64,000 bases of DNA from Dehalococcoidia bacterium. Lineage in GTDB: Bacteria; Chloroflexota; Dehalococcoidia; UBA2979. This document shows, in pieces, positions 26,523 to 36,520 of this stretch; the stretch's first letter is position 1, and each line of letters starts with the position of its first letter. The stretch is from contig JAQWMB010000012.1 of the NCBI GenBank assembly GCA_029246995.1, positions 1-64,000 on the forward strand, read 5' to 3'. The notes under the pieces are model-generated. The model made no database searches. It was not told where the DNA came from and was given only the letters and a program-made list of their open reading frames with translations. The position numbers and the translations under genes are program-made.

Positions 26523-27872
26523 ATGTTAGAAATTGAAAAAAGATTTATAGACTTACATCCAAAATCAAAATCACTATTTGATATAGGGCAAACTTTATTT
26601 CCATCTGGAGTGACTCATGATATTCGTGCATTACAACCTTTTCCGATCTATGTTGATAGAGCTGATAAAGGAAAAAAATGGGATGTTGATGGTAATGAGT
26701 TGATTGATTATATTGGTGGCCATGGTTCACTATTACTAGGACACAATCGGCAAGAAATTACTCAAGCTGTTCAAGATGCATTAAATTTTGGTACGCATTT
26801 TGGTTCATCGCATAATCATGAATTAGATTGGGCACAATCTGTAATAGATATGGTTCCATGTGCAGAGAATGTAAGATTTACTAGCTCTGGTACAGAAGCA
26901 ACTATGATGGCATTACGTTTAGCCAGAGCATTTACTGATCGTGACGTTATTATCAAATTAGAAGATCATTTTCATGGTTGGCATGATATTGTAGTTGGTA
27001 AAAATTATAGTGATAGTATTCATGCACCTGGTGTGCCTATTGATTTTTATAAATCATTATCTATTTTACAGCCGAACGATATTGATTCTTTAGTAAATAG
27101 ATTAAAGCATAAGGATGTCGCTGCTGTGATTTTAGAACCAACTGGTTCACATTGGGGTGCACATCCTTTAGATATTGAATATCTCAAAAAAGTAGATGAA
27201 GTGTCGAAAGCAACTGGTACCTTATTCATTATGGATGAAGTCATTACTGGCTTTAGAATGAGTCCAGGTGGTGCGCAAGAACTTTATGATTTAAAACCAG
27301 ATCTTTCAACCCACGCAAAAATTTTAGCTGGCGGATTACCTGGTGGATGTGTGGCTGGTCGCAAAGATATCCTAGATAGAATTGAATTTCGTGATGATCA
27401 AGATTGGAATGTAGGAGAAAAAATTGCTCACCAAGGAACTTATAATGCAAATCCAATTTCTGCAACTGCAGGGAAAGTTGCATTAGAACTTATTAAGGAT
27501 GGAGAAGAAATTCGAAAAGCAGACGAACTATCTGTATATTTAATTCGTTCCTTAAATGAAATGTTTAATAAGCATAGTATCAATGGTCGTGCTTGGACTG
27601 TATCTTCAATGTGGCACCTAAATCTTGGTTATAAAAATCTAAAGCAATTGAGCAATATTGAGGAGACTGATTGGATATATGATGAGTTGCCCAATGGTGT
27701 TAGAGATGACTTAGTGCTTCCATTGAAATGGTCATTATTAAATCATGGCGTTGATTTATTTGGCACTGGTGGCGTTATGTCATCAGCTCATACAATTGAA
27801 GACATTAATTTAACCATTAAAGCATTTGAAGTCGCAATGGAGGAAATAAAATCAGCAGGCTTAGAAATCTAA
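26523..27872 (+). CDS. class III PLP-dependent aminotransferase, glutamate-1-semialdehyde aminomutase-like
   Basis: The family blocks are YIGGHGSLLLGHN, RFTSSGTEATMMALRLARAFT, HFHGWHD, LFIMDEVITGFRMSPGG and the PLP-lysine region STHAKILAGGLPGGCVAGR. These belong to class III aminotransferases of the GSA-aminomutase branch. Several sites differ from HemL, and no heme genes are near, so the true substrate is not assigned. Its 3' end overlaps the convergent recF by 4 bp. Confidence 0.85.
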   Translation: MLEIEKRFIDLHPKSKSLFDIGQTLFPSGVTHDIRALQPFPIYVDRADKGKKWDVDGNELIDYIGGHGSLLLGHNRQEITQAVQDALNFGTHFGSSHNHELDWAQSVIDMVPCAENVRFTSSGTEATMMALRLARAFTDRDVIIKLEDHFHGWHDIVVGKNYSDSIHAPGVPIDFYKSLSILQPNDIDSLVNRLKHKDVAAVILEPTGSHWGAHPLDIEYLKKVDEVSKATGTLFIMDEVITGFRMSPGGAQELYDLKPDLSTHAKILAGGLPGGCVAGRKDILDRIEFRDDQDWNVGEKIAHQGTYNANPISATAGKVALELIKDGEEIRKADELSVYLIRSLNEMFNKHSINGRAWTVSSMWHLNLGYKNLKQLSNIEETDWIYDELPNGVRDDLVLPLKWSLLNHGVDLFGTGGVMSSAHTIEDINLTIKAFEVAMEEIKSAGLEI

Positions 27873-29047
27873 TTTTGCTTTATGTTGCCATCGTTAATAT
27901 TAAATTGAATAGATCGGTCAATTAATTTTTTTGGTACATTGGATAAATCTGGTGAAGTGAGAAATACTTGCTCAACATTTGCCGCATGTTCAACAATGTA
28001 GTTTCTATGCTCTTCATCAAATTCTGAGAGTATGTCATCAAGTAGTAAGATTGGTTGGTCATTAGTAACTTGGTTTGATAAATGTGCTTCAGCTAAACGC
28101 ATGCATATAGTAATTAATTTCTGTTGGCCTCTTGAGCCATATGCATTTGCAGCAAGTTCGCTTAGGTCAATATTGATATCATCTCTATGAGGTCCAAAAA
28201 CTGTACTGGATTGTCTTAGATCTACTGGCCGATTTTTTTGCAATATATCAATAAAATAATCTTTGTCAATTTGAATCATTTTAGTTGTATCGAATGTTTG
28301 AGGCAGCGCAGGCCTGTAGCTTATTTTAAGATCTTTATTTTTATTATCTAATATTTCATAATGAAATTTTGCTCGAGCAGATAATTGATTGATATTTTCA
28401 CTTCTTAGATTAATAATTTCAGATGCAGCAATGGCTAACTCGCTGTCCCAATAATCTAATTCATCGTATCTTTTTTTTATATGTTTAATTTGCTTTAGTA
28501 AGCTATTTCTTTGTCTGATTATCCTATTATATTTTTGTAAATTCTTTAAATATTTTTTACTATATTGTGAAATTAGAATATCCAAATATTTTCTTCTTTC
28601 AGCAGGAGTTCCTAAGATAATTTGCATATCATTGGGTGATGCATAAATGGCTCTTAAAGTGCCAATTATTTCAGATGCTTTTTTTGTGATACCATTAAGC
28701 CTAAAGTTTTTTGTTATCTTTCCTGAAGGTTCATTGTCATTTGCAATTGTCTCTTTAATAGGTTTGCTGAACATCATATCAATTTCATGTATTTCATCTA
28801 AGGTATTAATATGAGCGGATATTTTTCCAATTGGCAAGGCGCTTTCTTGCATTATTTTCCATGAGATAAAATTTTTATCATTGCGATTTTGAATAGACTT
28901 CGTAGTTGCTAAATAATGCATTGATTCTAAAAGATTAGTTTTGCCGCTTGCATTATTACCTGTTATAAGATGTATACCATTTGTAAGATTCAATTCAATG
29001 TCTTCAAAAGTACGAATTTTTTTAAGTTGTATTTTTTTAATATGCAT
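27869..29047 (-). CDS. recF: RecF recombination mediator
   Basis: RecF is an SMC-like ATPase that helps load RecA at DNA gaps. The N-terminus IRTFEDIELNLTNGIHLITGNNASGKTNLLESMHYLA carries Walker A; the signature region is FGPHRDDINI and the C-terminal SRGQQKLITICMRLAEA and LLLDDILSEFDEEHR give the ABC signature and Walker B. The start is directly behind the sbcC stop, so RecF is the last gene of the nurA-herA-mre11-rad50 operon, which is an unusual place since recF is classically near dnaN and gyrB. Confidence 0.93.
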   Translation of the reverse strand: MHIKKIQLKKIRTFEDIELNLTNGIHLITGNNASGKTNLLESMHYLATTKSIQNRNDKNFISWKIMQESALPIGKISAHINTLDEIHEIDMMFSKPIKETIANDNEPSGKITKNFRLNGITKKASEIIGTLRAIYASPNDMQIILGTPAERRKYLDILISQYSKKYLKNLQKYNRIIRQRNSLLKQIKHIKKRYDELDYWDSELAIAASEIINLRSENINQLSARAKFHYEILDNKNKDLKISYRPALPQTFDTTKMIQIDKDYFIDILQKNRPVDLRQSSTVFGPHRDDINIDLSELAANAYGSRGQQKLITICMRLAEAHLSNQVTNDQPILLLDDILSEFDEEHRNYIVEHAANVEQVFLTSPDLSNVPKKLIDRSIQFNINDGNIKQN

Positions 29048-31732
29048 TTATAAAATTTCTATCTTGTTAGTAGTTCCTGCTTTTACTTTTATGATACTTG
29101 GTATTCGTTTTTCGAGATCCTTAACATGTGATATAATTGCAACCATTCTATCTTCTGCAACTTCTTCTAGGGCTTCAATCACAATATCTAAATTCTCTTC
29201 ATCAAGACTACCAAAACCCTCATCAATAATGAGTGATTCCATACTCATGTGTTGTTCATAATCTTGCAAATTGGATATGTATTCAGAAATACCTAAAATC
29301 ATTGCAAGGCTACAAATAAATTTTTCTCCTCCTGAAAGTGTAACAACTTTCCTCTCTTCTCCTTTGTCAGAGATCATTAATTGACCTGTTTCCCCTTGTG
29401 ACATTGATTCTATTGATGGTGAAAGTATTTGTAGTTTTGCTGAACTTAGTAATAGAATATTTTCGATCACTTGATTTAGCACGTATTCTGGAAATGCAGA
29501 TGGATTTAGAGATTCCTTAACTTCTTGAAATAACGTATAGTCTGATTCTAATTCAGCGCTTTCTTGCTTGATTTTTATAGCTGTTTCCGATGCGTCTAGT
29601 TTTGTTTCATTTTCCTTTTCGATCTCTTTGCGAGCTTCTAAAAGTTGATTAACTTCATCAATTTTGTCATTCAGTATACCTGAGGTTACAGCTGCTGGAT
29701 TTTTGATAGTTTTTAGCATTTTATCTACTTCATCATTTTTATTTGTAAAATCACTATTAATTCTATTTAAAATAATTTCTATTTTTTCTTTATCTTTTTG
29801 TATTTGTTTTTCTTCGTCACTAAATTGTTTTTTTATTGCCTTTAGTTCGCCGCTTTTACTTTGAAATGTAAGCTGGTTTTCTTTCATAGTTTTTTCTAAG
29901 TCGGTGATTTTGTTCTGAATATTTTTATAAGTTTCTTCATTTTTATCTAAGTTGTTAATGATCTCTGCAATAGTAGATTTTTTTGGTTTTATTTTTTTGA
30001 TTATCTCTTCGTATCGTCCTAATTCGATATCTTGTTTACTAATTTGCGATTGCAGATCATGATATTGATTGCTTAGTTTTATAAATTCTTGTAGTGCACT
30101 GTATCTGCTTGCTGCTTCATGAGCCATGATAGACATTTCATCTAGTTGCAAGCTCACATCTTCTTCTAATTGAACATTTAAAATGGAGATTTTGTTTGTT
30201 TCGCAGAAGTCTTTATACTGTTTCCCAATTGGAATTAATGATTCATATTGATTTTTACTTTCTTGTATTTTTTTCACTAATCCTTCGTTACTTGCTTTGT
30301 GAATATTATCTATATGTTGCTTTAATTGTTCTTCTATACTGTATAATTTTTTGTTCAGCTCTTCTAATCGTTTTTTTTGTTCTGCATAGACATCTCTAGA
30401 TATTTCTTGTTCTTTGGTATGAGCTTTTAGCGTTGTGATTTTATTTCCACAAACTGGGCATAAATCTCCAACACTGAGCTTGGCTAATATTGATGCTATT
30501 TCATTATTAACGTTAGCTTTTTCTAATTCCTTGAGTTTTGATGACAGTGTATGAATTTCTTGTTTGATGGATAGATAATTTTGTAGTTGTTCCTCAATGT
30601 AAGTGTGTGTATTGACTTGAACTGCTATATAATTCACGATTTGAGATAAAGTTACAATCTTGTTTTCAATTTCTGTGTCTGCTTGTAAGATATATTTATT
30701 TAATTCACTAATTAATTTTATTTCATTAGTTACAATAAGTTGTTTTTCAATTACTGCCTTATTTTGCTCGAGGTCGTGTTTATTTTGCCAATGGTTGAGC
30801 GCCTCTTTACTATTTGGAACATATTGTATTTTTTCTAATTCTTTTTTGTGAAGTTGGTACTTTTTTGTATCTTGCGTTTCTTTTCCAGTGAGCGTTTTAA
30901 TATCTGATTCCAAGGATCCAATATTTGTTTTTAACTGTTTGATATTTGTTTCTCGTTGCTGCTTCTGCATGAGTCCAGTATTGAGCTCTATCATCCCATT
31001 TTTTGTATCTTCTAATAATTGAATTTCTTCTTGTAGGATTTTTTTATCTTTTTCGTTTTGTTTTTTTATTTTTTGTAATTCTTTGATAGGTATATCTATT
31101 TGGGATGTTATTTCTAAATTTTCACCTTTTAATATTTGAGCGATGTATACGTTAAGCGCACCTTGCATTGTATTTAATTGATCTTCTAATTCTTTTTCTT
31201 TGCTATATGCTATATCTCGCATTTTTTCAAAAATATTTCCGCTAATCAGCCCTGAGAAAGTTGCACGTCTACTTTTTGCATCTTGAGCAATTAAACCATC
31301 AAATTTATTTTGTGGAATTAATATCGTTTTATTGAAAAGGTTGAGATTTAATCCAATAGTTGATTCAACTGCTTTAGTTACCTCATCTTCTAATCTTTCA
31401 GCCAAGATCTCCCATTCGTTATCAACATTGAGTTTTCTGAAATAGCTTTGATTAGGTTTTGCTGATCTAAAAATTTCGTAACTGTTTCCTCGATGTTCAA
31501 ATTTTAATCGTATTGATGCATCTGGTAATGATTTTAAATCGTTTAATCCAGTATCTTTTCCTGATTTAGCTCGGCCGCCAAATAATGCATGCGTCATTGC
31601 ATCAAAGATTGATGATTTACCACTACCATTTGTGCCAACAACTGCAAATAAGTTACCAAGTTGTGCAAAGTCAATGACCTCTTTTTCTTGAAAACTTGTA
31701 ATGCCTTTAATTTCTATGCTAGTTGGTTTCAT
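29048..31732 (-). CDS. sbcC: SbcC/Rad50-type DNA repair ATPase
   Basis: Rad50 partners with Mre11 to tether and process DNA ends. Walker A is VVGTNGSGKSSIFDAMTHALFG at about 32-53. Long coiled coils fill residues about 170-720 and are broken near the middle by the zinc hook GDLCPVCGNK. The C-terminal lobe has the signature VVTLSGGEKFICSLAMILGIS and Walker B MESLIIDEGFGSLDEE. The length of 894 is within the family. Its 5' end overlaps mre11 by 14 bp. Confidence 0.93.
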   Translation of the reverse strand: MKPTSIEIKGITSFQEKEVIDFAQLGNLFAVVGTNGSGKSSIFDAMTHALFGGRAKSGKDTGLNDLKSLPDASIRLKFEHRGNSYEIFRSAKPNQSYFRKLNVDNEWEILAERLEDEVTKAVESTIGLNLNLFNKTILIPQNKFDGLIAQDAKSRRATFSGLISGNIFEKMRDIAYSKEKELEDQLNTMQGALNVYIAQILKGENLEITSQIDIPIKELQKIKKQNEKDKKILQEEIQLLEDTKNGMIELNTGLMQKQQRETNIKQLKTNIGSLESDIKTLTGKETQDTKKYQLHKKELEKIQYVPNSKEALNHWQNKHDLEQNKAVIEKQLIVTNEIKLISELNKYILQADTEIENKIVTLSQIVNYIAVQVNTHTYIEEQLQNYLSIKQEIHTLSSKLKELEKANVNNEIASILAKLSVGDLCPVCGNKITTLKAHTKEQEISRDVYAEQKKRLEELNKKLYSIEEQLKQHIDNIHKASNEGLVKKIQESKNQYESLIPIGKQYKDFCETNKISILNVQLEEDVSLQLDEMSIMAHEAASRYSALQEFIKLSNQYHDLQSQISKQDIELGRYEEIIKKIKPKKSTIAEIINNLDKNEETYKNIQNKITDLEKTMKENQLTFQSKSGELKAIKKQFSDEEKQIQKDKEKIEIILNRINSDFTNKNDEVDKMLKTIKNPAAVTSGILNDKIDEVNQLLEARKEIEKENETKLDASETAIKIKQESAELESDYTLFQEVKESLNPSAFPEYVLNQVIENILLLSSAKLQILSPSIESMSQGETGQLMISDKGEERKVVTLSGGEKFICSLAMILGISEYISNLQDYEQHMSMESLIIDEGFGSLDEENLDIVIEALEEVAEDRMVAIISHVKDLEKRIPSIIKVKAGTTNKIEIL

Positions 31733-32915
31733 TAGACTTCACTTCTTCAAATAATTGCTTGAATATTGCTAATTTTTTCTTTTCTAATTTTGTATCTGAT
31801 CTTGTATCATGCAACCAGTTTTTATACAGTTCTAATTCTGAAAGTTGTTTACGCACATCTTGTTCAATAACACGTTGTATGTTTTGATTACGAATTCTGA
31901 TGTCAATGACGTTAGGAATTTGAGCTTCAAGCATAGTTCGGTAATTTTTTGGAGGCATTTCATCCGTAAGTGTAATTTTTAAATATTCAGATTTGTAATT
32001 GGATGCTTGTTCAAGGACATCATCATAAGTTCCAATGAGTTCTTTTAACATTTTGCCTTTGGTTAAGTTAACTGTTTTGACAGTGGTTTTTTCTCCTGCA
32101 TGACAATCTGCAATATAAACAACTTTTTGTTGCTCAGCTTCTGCAAAGCTAAATTGTAAAATTGAACCAGCATAATGGACTGGTGTATCATGCATGATTT
32201 CTTGTGGTTTATGGATGTGTCCTAGCGCAGTGTAATTAATTTGTTTTGGTAGTTGTGAACTTTTTACTCCATATGTCACCTTATCAAGGCTTAATCTTCG
32301 CTCAGATATATCATTTTCTTGGTCGGCATCTCGAACTATTGCTTCGTTAATTAAAACATGGCTGGTAAGAATTCGAATTGCATTAGAGTCGAGTTTGTTG
32401 ACTAGTTCAGTGAATAATTCTTCTAATAATGCACCATACATTTGTCCTGTTTCTTGGCGAGATTGTTCTATAGCCTTGCTCGGATTTATTTTTGCAAGTG
32501 TGTTTTCGTTTAACCACGGCACTACTGCTATTTGTAGTGTTTCATTATTCTTTTCAATTGTTATGATGTTGTTTTCTAACTCATCAAAATTTGTTTCATG
32601 TACAACATGTATGCCAAACTCATTTAATGGGATTGACATTGCTTCAATTTTTTTTGGAGAGTCGTGATTGCCTGGGAAAAGAACAATGTCAATATTGTGA
32701 CGATTGATTTCTGTCATAGTTTTATAAAATAATTTTTCTGCTTCAGTGCTCGGTGAGTAACTATCAAAAATATCACCTGCGATAATTATGCAGTCTACCT
32801 TTTCGTTAATTGCAATTTCGGTAATTTCATTAAGAACTTCCTGAAACTCTGATATACGATCGATGCCCTTTAATTTTTTGCCGATATGCCAGTCACTAGT
32901 ATGCAATATCTTCAT
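31719..32915 (-). CDS. sbcD: SbcD/Mre11-type exonuclease
   Basis: The calcineurin-like phosphoesterase motifs are all present in order: HTSDWHIGKKL, IAGDIFDSYSP, FPGNHDSP, TSHVLI and ALGHIHKPQ. These are the metal-binding sites of Mre11 nucleases. The length of 398 is usual. The gene lies 11 bp after herA and overlaps rad50, as in archaeal Mre11-Rad50-HerA-NurA loci. Confidence 0.94.
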   Translation of the reverse strand: MKILHTSDWHIGKKLKGIDRISEFQEVLNEITEIAINEKVDCIIIAGDIFDSYSPSTEAEKLFYKTMTEINRHNIDIVLFPGNHDSPKKIEAMSIPLNEFGIHVVHETNFDELENNIITIEKNNETLQIAVVPWLNENTLAKINPSKAIEQSRQETGQMYGALLEELFTELVNKLDSNAIRILTSHVLINEAIVRDADQENDISERRLSLDKVTYGVKSSQLPKQINYTALGHIHKPQEIMHDTPVHYAGSILQFSFAEAEQQKVVYIADCHAGEKTTVKTVNLTKGKMLKELIGTYDDVLEQASNYKSEYLKITLTDEMPPKNYRTMLEAQIPNVIDIRIRNQNIQRVIEQDVRKQLSELELYKNWLHDTRSDTKLEKKKLAIFKQLFEEVKSNETN

Positions 32916-32926
32916 TGATCATTTCC

Positions 32927-34654
32927 TTAATCATCTGATGCATATTCATCTAGCATTTTTTTCGTCCCTTTATTTTTAATGTCACTTTTTTTTGTCGCCC
33001 ATGCCGGGAAAGGAAATTGTAAAAGAATAGGAATCGGAACCTGTGGCTGTGTAACAACCATCGTGCCAGGTTGCAATAATTTTGTTCTTGTTTTAGCTGC
33101 TTGCGTGAGATAGCTATATTCGCTTTTTTCGGATTCCGCTGCATCTAAACGACCAGTGACTCGAAATGCACTATTGGATACAATACGTGGTTCAATTTCA
33201 GATGCAGTTTGTTGTGCACCGATGAGAATGATATTCATTGAACGCCCTCGTTCTGCTATGTCAACAAGATATTCTTTAATTGAACTTGAGTTATCTTTAG
33301 GTGCATATTTATTTAATTCATCAAGAACAATAAAGACAGGACTATTTTCACCTCCAGCATCTGTTTTTTCTCTGTCGGCAATCAGTTCCTTTAAAATGAC
33401 TCCAACAACAAATTTCTGTGCTCTCCCATGTAATTGATGGATATCTACAACAGTAATATTGGTTTGTTTATAATGAACGCCTGAACCTATTTCACTATCG
33501 TCACTAATCAGGTCATTAATGTATCTTGCAGAATTTCGTAATCGTCGCATAAATGCAGACCATGTTGCCTCATTCATATTTGTCCCTTTGGACCATGGAC
33601 CAGTTTTAACACCTTCTTCATTGTTTTTGAAATCTGAATCTATCGCTGGTTGCGTTAACTTTTCAATTTCATCTATTAATTCATAAATTGTTGAGCAAGT
33701 ATCAATGCTGTTACCAACTTCTAAAAAATCATTATCTAGTTTATAAGCGACTAAGTTGACTAAGGATTCTATTTGCGTTGTGCGAAAATCATCTTCAGTG
33801 AATAGTAATCGAATGTATTGTTTTTTACAAAAATCTTCAATTGTCCAATGTAATAATTTTACTTCTTCTCCATCTCGACTTGCTGGTAATTTTGAGTTTT
33901 GTCCATTTGGCTTACTATAGAATTGAATATTAGAAAATGGCTCTGGCTCAATGCCCATTTTTTTATACATCTTTTGTGAAGTTTCATCCTCATTCATTTT
34001 TGAATTTGCTTTGTCTAACCACATCAAATCTTCGCCTTTAACATTAAAAATAATTGCGTGCGTATTTGCTCGCTTGTTCTTTTCATGCTGTTTCAAAGAA
34101 GAAAATATGCTATGCAATAAAAAAGTTGCGTAACTTGTTTTTGTTGCTACGCCTGAAATTCCTGAGATATTAACATGTGCTCCACTTTCACCATCTAAGA
34201 AATCTAAATTGCCATGTATCACTTCTTCTTGCGCTAAACCAGTTCGTGTGTGCCCTAGCACAAAAGTGCGATCCATTACGTCTTCATACAATGCTTTTTT
34301 GAATTCATTATTTGTAGCTTTATATATAGCATGTCCAGGTGTTGGTGGATTGAAGATTTGGGGTTCTACTCTTAAGACAGAAACGTGTGCAATTTCTGCA
34401 AGCCTTGAAGGTAATTTATTGGGATATAGCTCTGCATCTGATGCAAAATCTGTTCCTTCCAAACTTTTTTTCATTTCATCAACAATTCCATAAATAAATC
34501 TTGGTTCATCTTGGTTTTCTTCAGTAATTTCTAAATAAACTATGTCATCTAGTTGAACATTGTTGTTATCTTGCACATACAGCCAAAAATCAAGCGGATT
34601 TGAAGCAAGTCGCTCAACTCCAATCACAATGCCAATTTCATTTGATTCACTCAT
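32927..34654 (-). CDS. HerA-like ATPase (HAS-barrel and DUF87)
   Basis: HerA-type hexameric DNA pumps feed DNA to the NurA nuclease. The N-terminal HAS barrel (GIVIGVERLASNPLDFWLYV) is followed by the ATPase. The Walker A region reads NISGISGVATKTSYATFLL, where the usual Gly before Lys is Thr. Walker B is SPVFIVLDELNKYAP, and an AERGRSMNIILIGAQQTASEI sensor region follows, as in HerA/FtsK ATPases. Two bases separate it from nurA upstream and 11 from mre11 downstream. Confidence 0.88.
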   Translation of the reverse strand: MSESNEIGIVIGVERLASNPLDFWLYVQDNNNVQLDDIVYLEITEENQDEPRFIYGIVDEMKKSLEGTDFASDAELYPNKLPSRLAEIAHVSVLRVEPQIFNPPTPGHAIYKATNNEFKKALYEDVMDRTFVLGHTRTGLAQEEVIHGNLDFLDGESGAHVNISGISGVATKTSYATFLLHSIFSSLKQHEKNKRANTHAIIFNVKGEDLMWLDKANSKMNEDETSQKMYKKMGIEPEPFSNIQFYSKPNGQNSKLPASRDGEEVKLLHWTIEDFCKKQYIRLLFTEDDFRTTQIESLVNLVAYKLDNDFLEVGNSIDTCSTIYELIDEIEKLTQPAIDSDFKNNEEGVKTGPWSKGTNMNEATWSAFMRRLRNSARYINDLISDDSEIGSGVHYKQTNITVVDIHQLHGRAQKFVVGVILKELIADREKTDAGGENSPVFIVLDELNKYAPKDNSSSIKEYLVDIAERGRSMNIILIGAQQTASEIEPRIVSNSAFRVTGRLDAAESEKSEYSYLTQAAKTRTKLLQPGTMVVTQPQVPIPILLQFPFPAWATKKSDIKNKGTKKMLDEYASDD

Positions 34655-34656
34655 TA

Positions 34657-35673
34657 TTAGTTATCCTTATTTTCATAAATATACTTTTGAATCCCTCGTT
34701 GAATGATATGCTTGTCACCTATTAAATGTTTCATCCTCTTCTCTAGTTCACCAACAGGGATCGGATTTTGTGGAGCGCGAGAATCTTTAAAAGACTCTGG
34801 TGCAATACTTGGAAAAATTGCACATGTTGCATCAGCAAAATTGCTTGCTTGCTTAATGGATGCTTGTGCTTCACTCATTTCAAATCTCATTAATCCTGCC
34901 ATATAATCGTATACATCATTATCAAATTGCTTAATGCATGTAAACCATGACAATTTATTGCCATATGTTTCATTGGGTATGCGGAAGATTGGTGTACGTT
35001 GTCCTTCATTAAGTTCTTCTAAAATGATTAATTTATTAGAGGGTAAATATAACTGTCGCATTCCTTTAATATAGCCAATGATATTACTTTCTGTATTTCT
35101 TGGTTGTGAAATAGGTCCGTCTAAAAAAATCATTTTATTAGAATTAGCTAATGAATTAGCCAGTTTCAACTCCTCTTTGCTCATTAGACTTGTTAGATTA
35201 TCCATGAGATTTCTTACGCTATTGAGATTGCCTGATTTTTTTGATTGACTCTGTTTAATTCCTTGAAATATTAACATACTATTACCAATATCCATATGGA
35301 GATCTTCTACTGGATCTTTTGCATTCTCTGGCGTGAATTGTATTTTATATCTACGAACAATTGGCATAGTATCATTTTCAAGAATACTTGCTTGTTGTGG
35401 GGTTACTTCTACTGCACCTACAACAATAGAGCCAAGAATAACTTGACATTTCACATTTTGAATATAAGTGGATAAATTTATGTGTGTTTTTTCAGTACCA
35501 TCTACAATAGTATAAGAAAATTCTGTATCTGTGTACGGACTTATTGGCTTCCACGATCCTGTTTCTATTTCACAATCTCCGTCGGCAATAGTGTGGATCT
35601 CAAAATTTTCATCATCGATTGATTGCGTATGATTTATATCCCAGGTACCAGACAATTTGTATTTTTGTTGCAT
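34657..35673 (-). CDS. NurA-domain nuclease
   Basis: NurA is a 5'-3' nuclease that works with HerA in end resection. The catalytic Asp motif is likely in MIFLDGPISQPRN (about residues 183-195); a second acidic region is in the N-terminus. C-terminal ISQ-type block VYDYMAGLMRFEMSEAQASI is consistent. It is the first gene of the operon, with an about 70-bp gap to the divergent methyltransferase gene. Identity rests on the LDGP motif and the HerA partner. Confidence 0.8.
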   Translation of the reverse strand: MQQKYKLSGTWDINHTQSIDDENFEIHTIADGDCEIETGSWKPISPYTDTEFSYTIVDGTEKTHINLSTYIQNVKCQVILGSIVVGAVEVTPQQASILENDTMPIVRRYKIQFTPENAKDPVEDLHMDIGNSMLIFQGIKQSQSKKSGNLNSVRNLMDNLTSLMSKEELKLANSLANSNKMIFLDGPISQPRNTESNIIGYIKGMRQLYLPSNKLIILEELNEGQRTPIFRIPNETYGNKLSWFTCIKQFDNDVYDYMAGLMRFEMSEAQASIKQASNFADATCAIFPSIAPESFKDSRAPQNPIPVGELEKRMKHLIGDKHIIQRGIQKYIYENKDN

Positions 35674-35746
35674 TTTTTTTATTTGTTTAACGTAGGCGTA
35701 TTATACACTATTGCAATAGAAGAATGTGTATTATCAATGGCATGCT

Positions 35747-36481
35747 ATGTCCCAAAAAAATGAATTTGAAAATTTAGAAGATAAAAAAATAAAACACTCA
35801 TATATACAAAATATGTTTAGTGATATTTCTCATACATATGACCTCATGAATAATATTTTCACCTTCGGGCAACATAAAAAATGGCGCAAAAAGATTGTTA
35901 AACAAGAAATTACTCAAAACGATAGTGTCTTAGATATTGGATGTGGAACCGGTGATTTTGTGTTTGATTGTTTGCCGTATTCTAAAAATTCTATTGTGGG
36001 TATAGATTTTGCAAAATCAATGGTAGAAATTGCTTATAACAAATCTGATCAATTCTCTCAGATGACGAATTTTTTAATTGGAGATGCATTGATACTTCCA
36101 ATTCAATCGAATAGATTTGATATCTGTTCTATGTCATTTGTTTTGCGAAACATTTCAGATGTTGATGTATTATTACGTGAGGTTCATAGAATTTTAAAAC
36201 CAGGTGGAAAAATTATTATTATTGATGCATTTAAAAAAACAAATCGTTTCAGGATAATAAATTTCTTTTCTAAATTGTATAGTGCATTTCTCGTTCCTGT
36301 CATTGGAAGGCTGATATCAGGCCATCGCAATGCATATAAATATCTTAATTTTTCTATTGAGAATTTCTATACGATGGATGAGCTGGGAGAATTTATGGAA
36401 AATAATCAATTTGTTGTTAGAAATAAACAAACTTTTCTGTTTGGTTCAGTTGGTGCATTGGTTGTGCAGAAACTTGATTAG
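35747..36481 (+). CDS. UbiE/MenG-type quinone C-methyltransferase
   Basis: The SAM site is VLDIGCGTGDFVFDC, and the family has the block MNNIFTFGQHKKWRKKIV and LREVHRILKPGGKIIIID. The methyl acceptor is probably demethylmenaquinone, but quinone genes are not nearby. The track starts at a GTG seven codons earlier (35726); ATG at 35747 is used here, since neither has a strong SD. Overlap with the NurA promoter suggests a shared divergent promoter. Confidence 0.88.
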   Translation: MSQKNEFENLEDKKIKHSYIQNMFSDISHTYDLMNNIFTFGQHKKWRKKIVKQEITQNDSVLDIGCGTGDFVFDCLPYSKNSIVGIDFAKSMVEIAYNKSDQFSQMTNFLIGDALILPIQSNRFDICSMSFVLRNISDVDVLLREVHRILKPGGKIIIIDAFKKTNRFRIINFFSKLYSAFLVPVIGRLISGHRNAYKYLNFSIENFYTMDELGEFMENNQFVVRNKQTFLFGSVGALVVQKLD

Positions 36482-36520
36482 TGTTAAACGTGCACCATGT
36501 GATATATTAGAAAAATAATA

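Noticed and set aside
26523-27872. Glutamate-1-semialdehyde aminomutase HemL
   Set aside because: Family resemblance is clear, but HemL blocks around the PLP lysine differ and there are no heme genes near.
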